From positions 1 through 63,669 of the forward strand of contig NZ_FNQY01000022.1 in NCBI RefSeq assembly GCF_900107765.1: a stretch of 63,669 nucleotides of DNA, given 5' to 3'. The notes under the pieces are model-generated. The model was not told the origin of the DNA. It searched no databases and was given only the letters and a program-made list of their open reading frames with translations. Each line of letters opens with the position of its first letter. Positions within the stretch are counted from its first letter, which is position 1. The translations under genes were made by a program, and so were the position numbers. Source of the stretch: Arachidicoccus rhizosphaerae. Lineage in GTDB: Bacteria; Bacteroidota; Bacteroidia; Chitinophagales; Chitinophagaceae. This document shows, in pieces, positions 57,125 through 63,669 of the stretch.

Positions 57125-57205
57125 ATTCGCCGTATAAGCAATCTCTTTTTTCCGGATTAATTGGAATGAAGAGCGATTTGAGCTTATACGGCGAATTATT
57201 TTTCT
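57125..57205 (+). terminator. Long inverted repeat with T-tail after the small lipoprotein
   Basis: ATTCGCCGTATAAGC (57125-57139) is repeated inverted at 57182-57196, 15 bp perfect with a 42-base loop, followed by TATTTTTCTC. It may be a terminator with a large loop. The loop holds no frame. Confidence 0.5.
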
Positions 57206-57350
57206 CCACTAGTGATTGAATATTAATTCATTCATTTGCAATTTCATATGGTTTCCTGGCTCCTTTGCATTGAATTGCTTTTAAAAAAAATATCTTCAAA
57301 AACTTTGTCATCAATTTAATTTTCATTAACATTGTTTAGCCGTTTTTTTC

Positions 57351-57394
57351 GGGAACGTTCTCGTTTATCAGAATCAAATTCCGAGAACGTTCCC
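57351..57394 (+). promoter_or_regulatory. Two LacI-type operator palindromes upstream of the amylase gene
   Basis: GGGAACGTTCTCG (57351-57363) and its exact inverted copy CGAGAACGTTCCC (57382-57394) both centre on GAACGTTC, the CG-centred dyad typical of LacI-family sites. Their centres are 32 bp apart, about three helical turns, which suits two dimers on one DNA face. A TATTTTGG at 57399-57406 could be the -7 box. Confidence 0.7.
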
Positions 57395-57450
57395 TGTCTA
57401 TTTTGGCAATTACAATAAAAACAGATTACCCATCTAGTTAAACACAAAAA

Positions 57451-60400
57451 ATGAGAAAGTCTTTTATCCGCCGCTGCATCTGTTTTATGGCCTTTTATTT
57501 AATTGCCTGTTGCGCAGCCAAGACACAACTTCTGCAAACCTTCCCCAGGTTTATTCAGGAAAATACAACAGGGACAGTACGTATTGAACTAAATCCAAAC
57601 CTCGGTAATCAGGGCCTGGAAGGAGCATCCGGTCCTTTTTATGTCCATATCGGGGTAATCACGAATAAAAGTACCAGCAGTTCTGACTGGAAATATGTGA
57701 ATTCTACCTGGGGTATTGCGGATGAAGCCTATAAATGTGTTGTTATGAACAATGGAGATCTATCCTATACAATTACAGGTGGACTTAGAATCTTTTTCGG
57801 CATAACGGATACCAGCGAACACATATTAAAAATCTGTATTTTATTCAGAAATACCGACGGGACGTTAAAAGCTGAAAATAGTGATAACTCCGATATGTAT
57901 TTACCGGTATATCAGGCCAACGACCTGCAGGTCAGAATTGACGAGCCATACTGGCAACCTACCTATACCCCAACCTATAATATTACCAACATACATCCTG
58001 GCGATAGCATTGCTGTAACAGGTTATGCAAACCAAATAGCCAAACTTACCCTTTCATTAAACAAAACGGAGATCATAACCACTACAGATAGTATAATCAA
58101 CAAGACAATTCCTGTAACAGCGTTAGGGGCCCAGACACTGACATTGCAAGCGACCACGGATAGTTCGACTGCAAGCCAGGAACTCTCCTTTGCTGCTATT
58201 GGCCTGACTGATACGCTTAAATTACCAGACGGAGCAGTGGAAGGTATTAATTATGACTCAAATGATCCTTCAAAGGCCACTTTAGTATTATATGCACCTC
58301 AAAAACAAAATATATATGTAATCGGCGATTTCAATAACTGGCAAAAAGGGGTTGATGGGTATCAAATGCACATAACACCTGATGGAAACCTTTTTTGGGT
58401 CACCTTAACTAATCTCACAAAAGCAAAGCAATATGCCTATCAATATATTATTGACGACAGCCTAATCGTTGCAGACTATAATGCACATTTAATTCTGGAC
58501 AAGTCAAATGACCCATATATCAGTAACAATACGTATCCGGATTTACCTGCTTTTCCCAAAAGTGCTACAGGAGACCTGGCAAGCGTTATCGAAACTGGCC
58601 AGGCAACTTACAACTGGAAAAACACCCAGTTTAGCAGACCGGAGGCCAGCAGTCTGCGGGTATATGAGCTACTGGTCCGAGACTTTACGACCGGTCATAA
58701 CTGGACATCGCTTACAGACAGCCTGGACTATTTTTCAAAATTGGGCATTAACGCAATAGAATTAATGCCTTTTAATGAATTTGAGGGTAATTCCAGCTGG
58801 GGGTATAATCCGGACTTTTATTTTGCACCGGATAAGTACTACGGGACGGCCACCAGTCTTAAGACTTTTATTGACAGTTGCCATGGTCGCGGTATAGCTG
58901 TTATAATGGACATGGTGCTTAATCATAGTTTTGGGCAGTCTCCAATGGTACAAATGTATTATGACAGCAAAAATGACCGCCCGCTAGCCAATAATCCATG
59001 GTTTAATCCAGTTGCCAAACATGCATATAATGTTGGTTATGATTTTAACCACGAATCGCAGGCAACCAAAAATTTCACTAAAAGAGTTTTGGCTTACTGG
59101 CTCTCTGAATACAATATTGATGGCTTTCGTTTCGATCTGGCCAAAGGCTTTACACAAAAACAAACCTGTGATAATAATGGAGAAGGTTGTGACGTGGATG
59201 CATGGAGCGCTTACGACAGTTCCAGAGTTGTTATCTGGGACGATTACTACAGCAGCCAACAAAAGGACGCCCCGGGCAGTTACTCTATTTTAGAATTTCT
59301 GGGTAATAATGAGGAGGAAAAACATTATAGTTCCGAAGGAATGCTACTTTGGGAAAATGGCAATAGCAATTTTAATCAGCTGACCATGGGCTATGCGGAT
59401 GGCAGTGATGTATCTTCCTTTGTATATACTAACCGTGGGTGGGTGGCTAATAATATGATGCTCTATATGGAAAGCCATGATGAAGAAAGACTCATGTATA
59501 AAAATATCCAGTATGGTAATGCCAGTGGGACTTATAATATAAAGGACACGCTAACTGCACTAAACAGAAATGCCATGGCCGCTGCTCTATGGGCGGTAAT
59601 TCCAGGGCCTAAAATGATCTGGCAGTTCGGAGAACTGGGATATGATTACACCATCAATTATTGCACGGATGGTTCCGGAAACAATGACTGTAAAACTGGA
59701 CCCAAACCTTTGGGCTGGTCCTATTTAAAAGATTCTAACAGGACTAACTTATCAAATACCTTTCAGCAATTATTTAAATTAAGATCTATTTATCCTGCTG
59801 CTTTTACTAAAGGAAAAATTGATGCAAATTCAGTACTTTCCCAAAAAGACAATAACTTAAAGACTATAATCCTGGAAAGTGACAGCCTGGATCTGATAGT
59901 AGCCGCAAATTTTGGGGTAAATAATCTATCAACAAGCCTTAGCCTGCCAGATACCGGCTTATGGCTCCCCTATGTGGTTGGCACAGGGCAGCATCTTCAA
60001 TTTGTTGATCACAATACGGCATTTTACCAGACTTCCCAGGATACCAGCCTGACACTCCATGCGGGTGCTTTTAATGTCTGGTTACATCCTAAAAAGAAAA
60101 TAAATGTCTCAAACTGGATATCTGATTTAACTATTAAAAACAACGAACAGGGAAATTTAATCACCTGGAATACTATACAGACAAATGACAGTACCCAGTT
60201 CGTATTAGAGAAAATTAATCCTTCCACTGGCAATTACACGCCTTTGACAATCCTAACTGCTAATTCAACTAGTAAACAATTTCAGTATACGGATGGCGCC
60301 ACAGGTAACGAAAATGCGTTATACAGACTGGCAGTAATAAGTACCCATGGAGTAGGCTATACGGCCCAAATCAGTGCAGGGGCCTCAAATATTCAGACCT

Positions 60401-60639
60401 CTCAAACAATATTGGCCTACCCTAATCCAAGTCCTGGCACTTTTCATATCAAGATTAACCACGTTAGTACTTCCAGCAATCCCTATAGCATATGCGATCC
60501 TATAGGCCGGGTAATAAGAACAGGCATACTTGGGCAGACTGGTGGCGATATTACCCTGAGCCACCAAGCAGCAGGCATCTACTACATGAAAATCGAACTG
60601 GATCATAAAATATATAAAACCAAACTAATGAAAAAATAA
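57451..60639 (+). CDS. Secreted alpha-amylase-family enzyme (GH13) with T9SS sorting domain
   Basis: A 1062-residue exported enzyme. A signal peptide (residues about 1-24) is followed by ~250 residues of beta-type domains, a CBM48-like module (YVIGDFNNWQKGVDGYQM, about 285-360) and the GH13 barrel (about 400-830). Conserved regions are DMVLNHSFG (I), GFRFDLAKG with the nucleophile Asp (II), SILEFLGNNEE with the acid/base Glu (III) and MESHDEERL with the transition-state Asp (IV). The C-terminus (AYPNPSPGTFHIKINH to KTKLMKK) is a type A T9SS sorting domain, so the enzyme leaves the cell through T9SS and is surface-bound or released. It degrades alpha-glucans. Upstream LacI-type sites suggest maltose-type control. 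Confidence 0.94.
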   Translation: MRKSFIRRCICFMAFYLIACCAAKTQLLQTFPRFIQENTTGTVRIELNPNLGNQGLEGASGPFYVHIGVITNKSTSSSDWKYVNSTWGIADEAYKCVVMNNGDLSYTITGGLRIFFGITDTSEHILKICILFRNTDGTLKAENSDNSDMYLPVYQANDLQVRIDEPYWQPTYTPTYNITNIHPGDSIAVTGYANQIAKLTLSLNKTEIITTTDSIINKTIPVTALGAQTLTLQATTDSSTASQELSFAAIGLTDTLKLPDGAVEGINYDSNDPSKATLVLYAPQKQNIYVIGDFNNWQKGVDGYQMHITPDGNLFWVTLTNLTKAKQYAYQYIIDDSLIVADYNAHLILDKSNDPYISNNTYPDLPAFPKSATGDLASVIETGQATYNWKNTQFSRPEASSLRVYELLVRDFTTGHNWTSLTDSLDYFSKLGINAIELMPFNEFEGNSSWGYNPDFYFAPDKYYGTATSLKTFIDSCHGRGIAVIMDMVLNHSFGQSPMVQMYYDSKNDRPLANNPWFNPVAKHAYNVGYDFNHESQATKNFTKRVLAYWLSEYNIDGFRFDLAKGFTQKQTCDNNGEGCDVDAWSAYDSSRVVIWDDYYSSQQKDAPGSYSILEFLGNNEEEKHYSSEGMLLWENGNSNFNQLTMGYADGSDVSSFVYTNRGWVANNMMLYMESHDEERLMYKNIQYGNASGTYNIKDTLTALNRNAMAAALWAVIPGPKMIWQFGELGYDYTINYCTDGSGNNDCKTGPKPLGWSYLKDSNRTNLSNTFQQLFKLRSIYPAAFTKGKIDANSVLSQKDNNLKTIILESDSLDLIVAANFGVNNLSTSLSLPDTGLWLPYVVGTGQHLQFVDHNTAFYQTSQDTSLTLHAGAFNVWLHPKKKINVSNWISDLTIKNNEQGNLITWNTIQTNDSTQFVLEKINPSTGNYTPLTILTANSTSKQFQYTDGATGNENALYRLAVISTHGVGYTAQISAGASNIQTSQTILAYPNPSPGTFHIKINHVSTSSNPYSICDPIGRVIRTGILGQTGGDITLSHQAAGIYYMKIELDHKIYKTKLMKK

Positions 60640-60735
60640 GTAAAGAACCGGATCAAGATTTATGCAGAAAATGGCCTGGTGACAGTATCCCTAAAAGTGT
60701 GTAAATCGAAAATCGAGAGTTGAAAATTTAAGTAG

Positions 60736-60945
60736 CTAAACTTTCAATCTGTCCACAAAAATAATCAAGAATTGGTTAAGGACAATGCCCCAATTTCTAA
60801 TGGGCGTTGTCCATTTTTTCGATATCTCGTCTAATTCCAGAGTTTCCGCACATACAGTTCCACTGATTATTTGTGCAGTTTGCTTTAATCTCTTTAAGAT
60901 GAATTCAAGGAGAACATTAGCATCAATGAAAACTTTAGAAGCCAT
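60736..60945 (-). pseudogene. Truncated PIN-domain (VapC-like) gene
   Basis: The frame starts MASKVFIDANVLLEFILKR, the first strand of a PIN ribonuclease with its metal-binding Asp. After about 30 residues the family pattern stops; the rest (ETLELDEISKKWTTPIRNWG...) is unrelated and the frame ends at 69 residues, while PIN proteins need about 130 with three or four acidic residues. The 3' end runs through a terminator-like hairpin. It overlaps the end of the gene before it by 11 bases, the arrangement of antitoxin-toxin pairs. Confidence 0.55.
60780..60818 (+). terminator. Terminator downstream of the amylase gene
   Basis: GGACAATGCCC pairs with GGGCGTTGTCC (one G-T wobble) over 10 bases and is followed by ATTTTTT. 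It lies 140 bases past the amylase stop, inside the broken PIN frame of the other strand. Confidence 0.75.
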
Positions 60946-61354
60946 ATTTTTCTTTTTGATCTTCGTAAAAATTGTCCTTATTATAACTATCAGCTACTAT
61001 ATTCGAGTCAGGTTCAAGCTTATCTACCATGTCTAACAATATTGCCAAATTATGAGAGCAGCTTATTTGTCTCAACACAGTTGAGAGTTTTGGAACATCT
61101 TTATAAGATTCATAAAATTGCTTCATCCTCCACAAATTTTTATCAGTAAAGCCCTTGATTCCCGGTTCATTACGTTGAATATATTGCGCCAAATCACTTA
61201 CAACAGACACACCCCATTCTTTATTTTCGACTTTATTAAAAATATATTCCCCAACATTCCAATATAAATTTATAAGCTCTGCGTTTACCGACCTTACGGC
61301 CTTTATCCTTGCTTGTTGGATTAAATCAATTATTTCAGTAAAACGATTGTCCAT
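60935..61354 (-). pseudogene. Truncated DUF1016 (YhcG-type nuclease) gene fused to a foreign C-terminal tail
   Basis: Residues 1-106 of this 139-residue frame match the DUF1016 N-terminal domain: LIQQARIKAVRSVNAELINL, YWNVGEYI, KEWGVSVVSDLAQYIQRNEP, IKGFTDKNLWRMKQFYESYK and LRQISCSHNLAIL. The normal protein continues for 200 more residues into a PD-(D/E)xK nuclease fold, which is missing. After residue 106 the frame continues into an unrelated tail, DMVDKLEPDSNIV to DQKEKYGF, that looks like the C-terminal end of a small antitoxin. The PIN remnant starts within its last codons. A recombination between two genes is the simplest explanation. Confidence 0.6.
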
Positions 61355-61373
61355 CTCTATTTTTATATAAATA

Positions 61374-61419
61374 CAAAGCTAAACATTACAATACTATTCT
61401 TAAATATTACTGTAATATT
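61374..61419 (-). promoter_or_regulatory. Promoter and palindrome upstream of the DUF1016 fusion gene
   Basis: On the minus strand TAGCTTTG (61374-61381) is an exact -7 box 19 bases before the ATG. The palindrome AATATTAC-T-GTAATATT at 61403-61419 covers the expected -33 region and may be an operator. Confidence 0.5.
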
Positions 61420-61459
61420 ATACTTTTCCTTACGCTCCATTCTGACGCTTTTGCTTTAT

Positions 61460-61553
61460 ATTTACCCAATACAGTATGTGAAAAATACCTGTATTGTTAT
61501 CAGGTAGCTAATAACAATACAGCTGTAAATTAGGTGTAAAAACATTTTCAAAA
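61460..61553 (+). repeat. Repeat copy A of a ~93-bp dispersed element
   Basis: This copy reads CCAATACAG, then GTGAAAAATA, then a perfect 12-bp hairpin CTGTATTGTTAT / ATAACAATACAG (10-base loop CAGGTAGCTA), and ends GTGTAAATTAGGTGTAAAA. CAATACAG occurs twice direct and once inverted. Copies B and C at 62193 and 63278 keep the two ends best. Confidence 0.75.
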
Positions 61554-61672
61554 CAATGAGTAATATTCAATATTATACTAACATATACAGCTATTAAGAC
61601 TAATCAAAATCCATTTGTATTTTTTTATTTCCAGAGGCTTTCCCTCACCCGTGCTGTAATATTTGGTTTAAT

Positions 61673-61916
61673 TTACACCCTATCCACAATAGCCCAATAT
61701 CCATTTCTAGCCCCTCCCAAACGCCTGATAATATTGCTTTCTCTCAACGCCCTTATGTGTTTATCAACTGCCGTTGTACTAATGCCAATATTTTTCAGCC
61801 AATTCTTTTTTAGATATCTCCGGATTAGATATTATCAATTCTACTATTTTCCTTTGACTATCTACCAACCCCACTTTTTTAGCGGCTGGAAAAGATATTC
61901 TTATAAAATTATCCAT
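61673..61916 (-). pseudogene. Frameshifted winged-helix C-terminal relic (AlbA_2/RecG-like regulator)
   Basis: On the minus strand MDNFIRISFPAAKKVGLVDS..., then IVELIISNPEISKKELAEK, is cut by a frame change near 61790. In the next frame it continues IGISTTAVDKHIRALRESN and IIRRLGGARNGYWAI to a stop at 61673. Joined, this is the C-terminal winged helix seen in AlbA_2-type ATP-binding regulators (ISTTAV-x-K-x-I...L...G-x-I-x-R-x-G...GYW). Removing one base from GAAAAATATTGG restores the frame. The N-terminal ~400 residues are gone, so this is a decayed fragment. Confidence 0.65.
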
Positions 61917-62192
61917 AAATTGAAAGCATTCTTTTCCATAGCTCCTTCAAGCCCTTGGCACCTCTGACAAATTGAAAATGAATACATTAGCCAAATTATT
62001 CCTTTCTAAAATGGCGATCAATCTCCGCTTTGGCACTCCTCCATTCAAAAAATGTGCGATTTCTATCTACCGAGCTTAAAAAATAAAATTTATAACCGAA
62101 ATATTAGTATAATAAACTTACAGATATCTACAACAAAATTGACGATGTACTAAATAACGATAAATTATAATATTTACTTAATAATGAGTCCC
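61917..62192. other. AT-rich stretch with a possible further relic
   Basis: On the minus strand about 61996-62104 a 34-codon frame (FLSSVDRNRTFFEWRSAKAE...) ends at a stop and has protein-like composition, but no start and no family I recognise. Otherwise nothing is seen. Confidence 0.3.
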
Positions 62193-62283
62193 TATTTGCC
62201 AATACAGTAAAATTCAACTATATTGACTATCAACATAATACAAAGATACTGGCGTAAATTAGGTGTAAAAGTATTTATAAATT
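62193..62283 (+). repeat. Repeat copy B of the dispersed element
   Basis: Starts TATTTGCCAATACAG and ends GGCGTAAATTAGGTGTAAAAGTATTTA. The middle is diverged and its hairpin decayed. It lies 733 bases after copy A and before the zeta-toxin-like gene. Confidence 0.7.
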
Positions 62284-62391
62284 ATATAGCACATCAACAA
62301 TTTCATCTAATTTAAATAGCTCCTAACGCAAAACATATTTCTAAAAAAACAATTATGGCTGTACAACTTCTTTTGCAACCATAAGTGCCAA

Positions 62392-62409
62392 CTAAATTTA
62401 GTAAATTTG
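62392..62409 (+). promoter_or_regulatory. -7 box and palindrome before the zeta-toxin-like gene
   Basis: TAAATTTG at 62402-62409 is an exact -7 box 8 bases before the ATG, giving a leader of only a few bases. The palindrome CTAAATTTAG abuts it at 62392-62401. Confidence 0.5.
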
Positions 62410-62417
62410 CTTTGCAA

Positions 62418-62987
62418 ATGAACAAGAAAAAGCTTTACATCATAGCTGGTTGTAATGGTGCGGGCAAAACGACCGCATCTTTTACTATCTTACCTGAGAT
62501 TTTAGACTGTAAAGAATTTATCAATGCAGACGAAATAGCTCGTGGCCTCTCTCCTTTTCAGCCTGAAAAGGTTGCGTTGGAAGCAGGCCGAATCATGCTA
62601 AACAGAATAAACGAACTTATTGAAGAAAATGAAAATTTTGCTTTTGAGACCACTTTAGCAACAAGAAGTTATAAAAATAAAATCTTGGAGGCCAAAGGAA
62701 AAGGTTATTCCGTAATTTTGTTATTCTTTTGGTTGCTTTCTGTTGATTTAGCTATTAAACGAGTCAGAAACCGAGTTGCGGAGGGAGGGCACTTTATAGA
62801 GCCAGAAATTATTAAAAGGCGATATTTAAAAGGAATTAAAAACTTAAAAGACTTATATTTACCAGTTGTGGATCAGGCATTTATCTATGATAATACCGAA
62901 GGGAATAATGATCCGGTCGCAGAAAAAGAATTAAACGGTTCTATGAAAATACTAAATGAGAAAATTTATAAATTAATTATACAATAG
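62418..62987 (+). CDS. Zeta-toxin-like ATPase/kinase
   Basis: The start is the ATG at 62418 (MNKKKLYIIAGCNGAGKTTA). The 189-residue P-loop protein has Walker A GCNGAGKT, then FINADEIARGLSPFQPEKVA, and FAFETTLATRSYKNKILEAKG, the substrate and catalytic motif of the zeta toxin/UDP-GlcNAc kinase group. FIEPEIIKRRYLKGIKNL and YDNTEGN are the lid and base-binding regions. Such proteins phosphorylate UDP-N-acetylglucosamine or related sugars and can be toxic. It is followed after 7 bases by a small gene, the likely partner, and framed by repeat copies B and C. Confidence 0.85.
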   Translation: MNKKKLYIIAGCNGAGKTTASFTILPEILDCKEFINADEIARGLSPFQPEKVALEAGRIMLNRINELIEENENFAFETTLATRSYKNKILEAKGKGYSVILLFFWLLSVDLAIKRVRNRVAEGGHFIEPEIIKRRYLKGIKNLKDLYLPVVDQAFIYDNTEGNNDPVAEKELNGSMKILNEKIYKLIIQ

Positions 62988-62994
62988 CGTCAAT

Positions 62995-63192
62995 ATGGAT
63001 AATAATACCCAGGAAGATCTACAACAAAAACTTCAACGCGGGCTTGAATTAGCATTTCAAAGACTTTTGGAATTTAAAAAACAAAAGAACAGCCCACTTA
63101 TTATCATGAAAGATAATAAAATTATTGAAGTATCAGCAGAGGAGTTTATCAAGAATCGATCTGCTTATCATAAACCCAAACCAGCCGTCTAA
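62995..63192 (+). CDS. Small partner protein of the zeta-toxin-like gene (possible antitoxin)
   Basis: This 65-residue protein (MDNNTQEDLQQKLQRGLELA...) has an N-terminal amphipathic helix rich in Gln, Leu and Lys, then a beta-type stretch with MKDNKIIEVSAEEFIKNR. It starts 7 bases after the toxin-like gene, so the two are translated together. Similar short proteins follow zeta-like ATPases in other Bacteroidota, as I recall. An antitoxin role is an inference from position and size. Confidence 0.65.
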   Translation: MDNNTQEDLQQKLQRGLELAFQRLLEFKKQKNSPLIIMKDNKIIEVSAEEFIKNRSAYHKPKPAV

Positions 63193-63277
63193 AAGTGGAG
63201 GCAGCCGTAGGGCCCACATATTAAATCATCAATTGTGAGATATTTTCAGAATATGCATATAATTAGATGATTATCAA

Positions 63278-63370
63278 TTATTTGCCAATACAGAATGTGA
63301 AAAATAACTGATTATCAGGAAGCTTATAACAATCCAGGTGTAAATTTGGTGTAAAAGTATTTACAAATAA
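63278..63370 (+). repeat. Repeat copy C of the dispersed element
   Basis: Starts TTATTTGCCAATACAG, keeps GTGAAAAATA, and ends GGTGTAAATTTGGTGTAAAAGTATTTACAAATAA. The outer TTATTTG and CAAATAA form a 7-bp terminal inverted repeat. The inserted IS begins a few bases later. Confidence 0.75.
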
Positions 63371-63440
63371 CTTAGGGTGTTCCTGAAAAGCTGTAATAGT
63401 TATCCCCATTGAGTTTCAGGGTGTGGATTATAATAAAATT

Positions 63441-63487
63441 GCCCTGCTTTGGCACAAAAAGTGTTCAAAGTAGGGCATAACTTTTTT
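63441..63487 (+). terminator. Hairpin with T-run in the IS leader
   Basis: GCCCTGCTTTG pairs with CAAAGTAGGGC (one mismatch) over about 14 bases; CTTTTTTT follows. Such a hairpin would shield the transposase from outside transcription. Confidence 0.75.
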
Positions 63488-63495
63488 TATAATCC

Positions 63496-63669
63496 ATGAC
63501 AAATCTACTTTTTTTTCACGAGAATCTACTGGATGAGCATTTTAGCCAAACAGATTTAGGAATTCTTTATAAAGCCATCCCTTTTGAGCAGTTATCCGCT
63601 ACTATTCCGAGTCCCCGGGGTCTGGTTACCGGCCAGGGACGCAAGAGCTGGTTTGATGTCAGGGGAGGT
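63496..63669 (+). CDS. Transposase, N-terminal part
   Basis: Fifty-eight codons are visible from the ATG at 63496: MTNLLFFHENLLDEHF, then DLGILYKAIPFEQLSA, TIPSPRGLVTGQGRKSWF and DVRGG. This matches the N-terminal domain of IS1182/IS5-like DDE transposases of Bacteroidota (small helical DUF772-type domain with GRKSWFDVRGG). The catalytic part lies beyond the window. Confidence 0.72.
   Translation, partial: MTNLLFFHENLLDEHFSQTDLGILYKAIPFEQLSATIPSPRGLVTGQGRKSWFDVRGG

Larger units (their letters stand above)
63374..63669 (+). mobile_element. Left end of an IS element (transposase gene cut by the window edge)
   Basis: The element seems to begin near 63374 (GGGTGTTCCTGAAAAGC) right after repeat C. 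It has a ~120-base leader with a terminator-like hairpin and a transposase start at 63496. The right end lies outside the window, so no inverted repeat or target duplication can be checked. Confidence 0.6.

Noticed and set aside
61734-61967. 77-codon plus-strand frame rich in Phe and Tyr
   Set aside because: It is the antisense of the winged-helix relic and its composition is that of reversed AT-rich DNA.
61460-63370. CRISPR array made of the three repeats
   Set aside because: Copies are diverged, ~93 bp long, and 0.7-1.1 kb apart with genes between them; no cas genes are present.
61460-63370. Classical integron attC sites
   Set aside because: Core-site words GTTRRRY/RYYYAAC are not placed at the ends and gene orientation is mixed; no integrase is in view.

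Overview
The window reads as a chromosomal segment of an aerobic Bacteroidota, most likely of the Chitinophagaceae type (the family is an inference). Supporting signs are TAnnTTTG-type -7 boxes in front of several genes, a SusC/SusD pair under an ECF sigma/FecR switch, a GLPGLI protein beside an outer-membrane barrel, a T9SS C-terminal sorting tail on a secreted amylase, and lipid A/Kdo genes. There is no tRNA, rRNA or CRISPR array. The left 60 kb is ordinary, well-packed chromosome. The last 3 kb is AT-rich, full of gene relics and repeats, and ends inside an insertion sequence.

Layout. 0-0.5 kb: start of a secreted sulfatase. 0.85-5.3 kb: a minus-strand operon of GntP-type permease, RidA, D-serine dehydratase-like enzyme and M19 dipeptidase, best read as D-amino-acid (D-serine) scavenging. 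5.4-9.1 kb: a photolyase-independent UV repair glycosylase, then MarR/YceI/DoxX/LLM oxidoreductase, with a perfect 18-bp operator at the MarR promoter. 9.3-10.6 kb: a sugar/H+ symporter. 11.0-15.0 kb: a compact B-type (ba3-like) oxygen reductase operon (tiny membrane subunit, CoxB, CoxA, SCO, membrane-anchored cytochrome c) behind an FNR/CRP-like site. 15-24 kb: flippase, ArfB, Dtd, MazG-like, YihY/BrkB, PhoH, lipoprotein, PepE, GNAT, porin. 24-33 kb: LysA, MlaF-like ATPase, SDR, SAM hydrolase, LpxB, GlgA and GlgC. 33-46 kb: GLPGLI plus outer-membrane barrel, DnaK, KdsA, SDR threonine dehydrogenase, PurH, RpsG/RpsL, lipoprotein, MiaE.

46-56 kb is a minus-strand nutrient locus in the order sigma, FecR, SusC (with an STN signalling domain), SusD and a Tat-exported phosphocholine-type phospholipase C. 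Gene order suggests that substrate sensing at the outer membrane drives uptake of, and attack on, phospholipid-like substrates. 56.6-60.6 kb holds a small lipoprotein and a large secreted GH13 enzyme preceded by two LacI-type palindromes.

60.7-63.7 kb is an accessory tail. It has a truncated DUF1016 nuclease gene fused to a foreign tail and overlapping a broken PIN-domain gene, a frameshifted winged-helix relic, a zeta-toxin-like ATPase with a small partner protein, three diverged copies of a ~93-bp repeat that punctuate these units, and the left end of an IS element.
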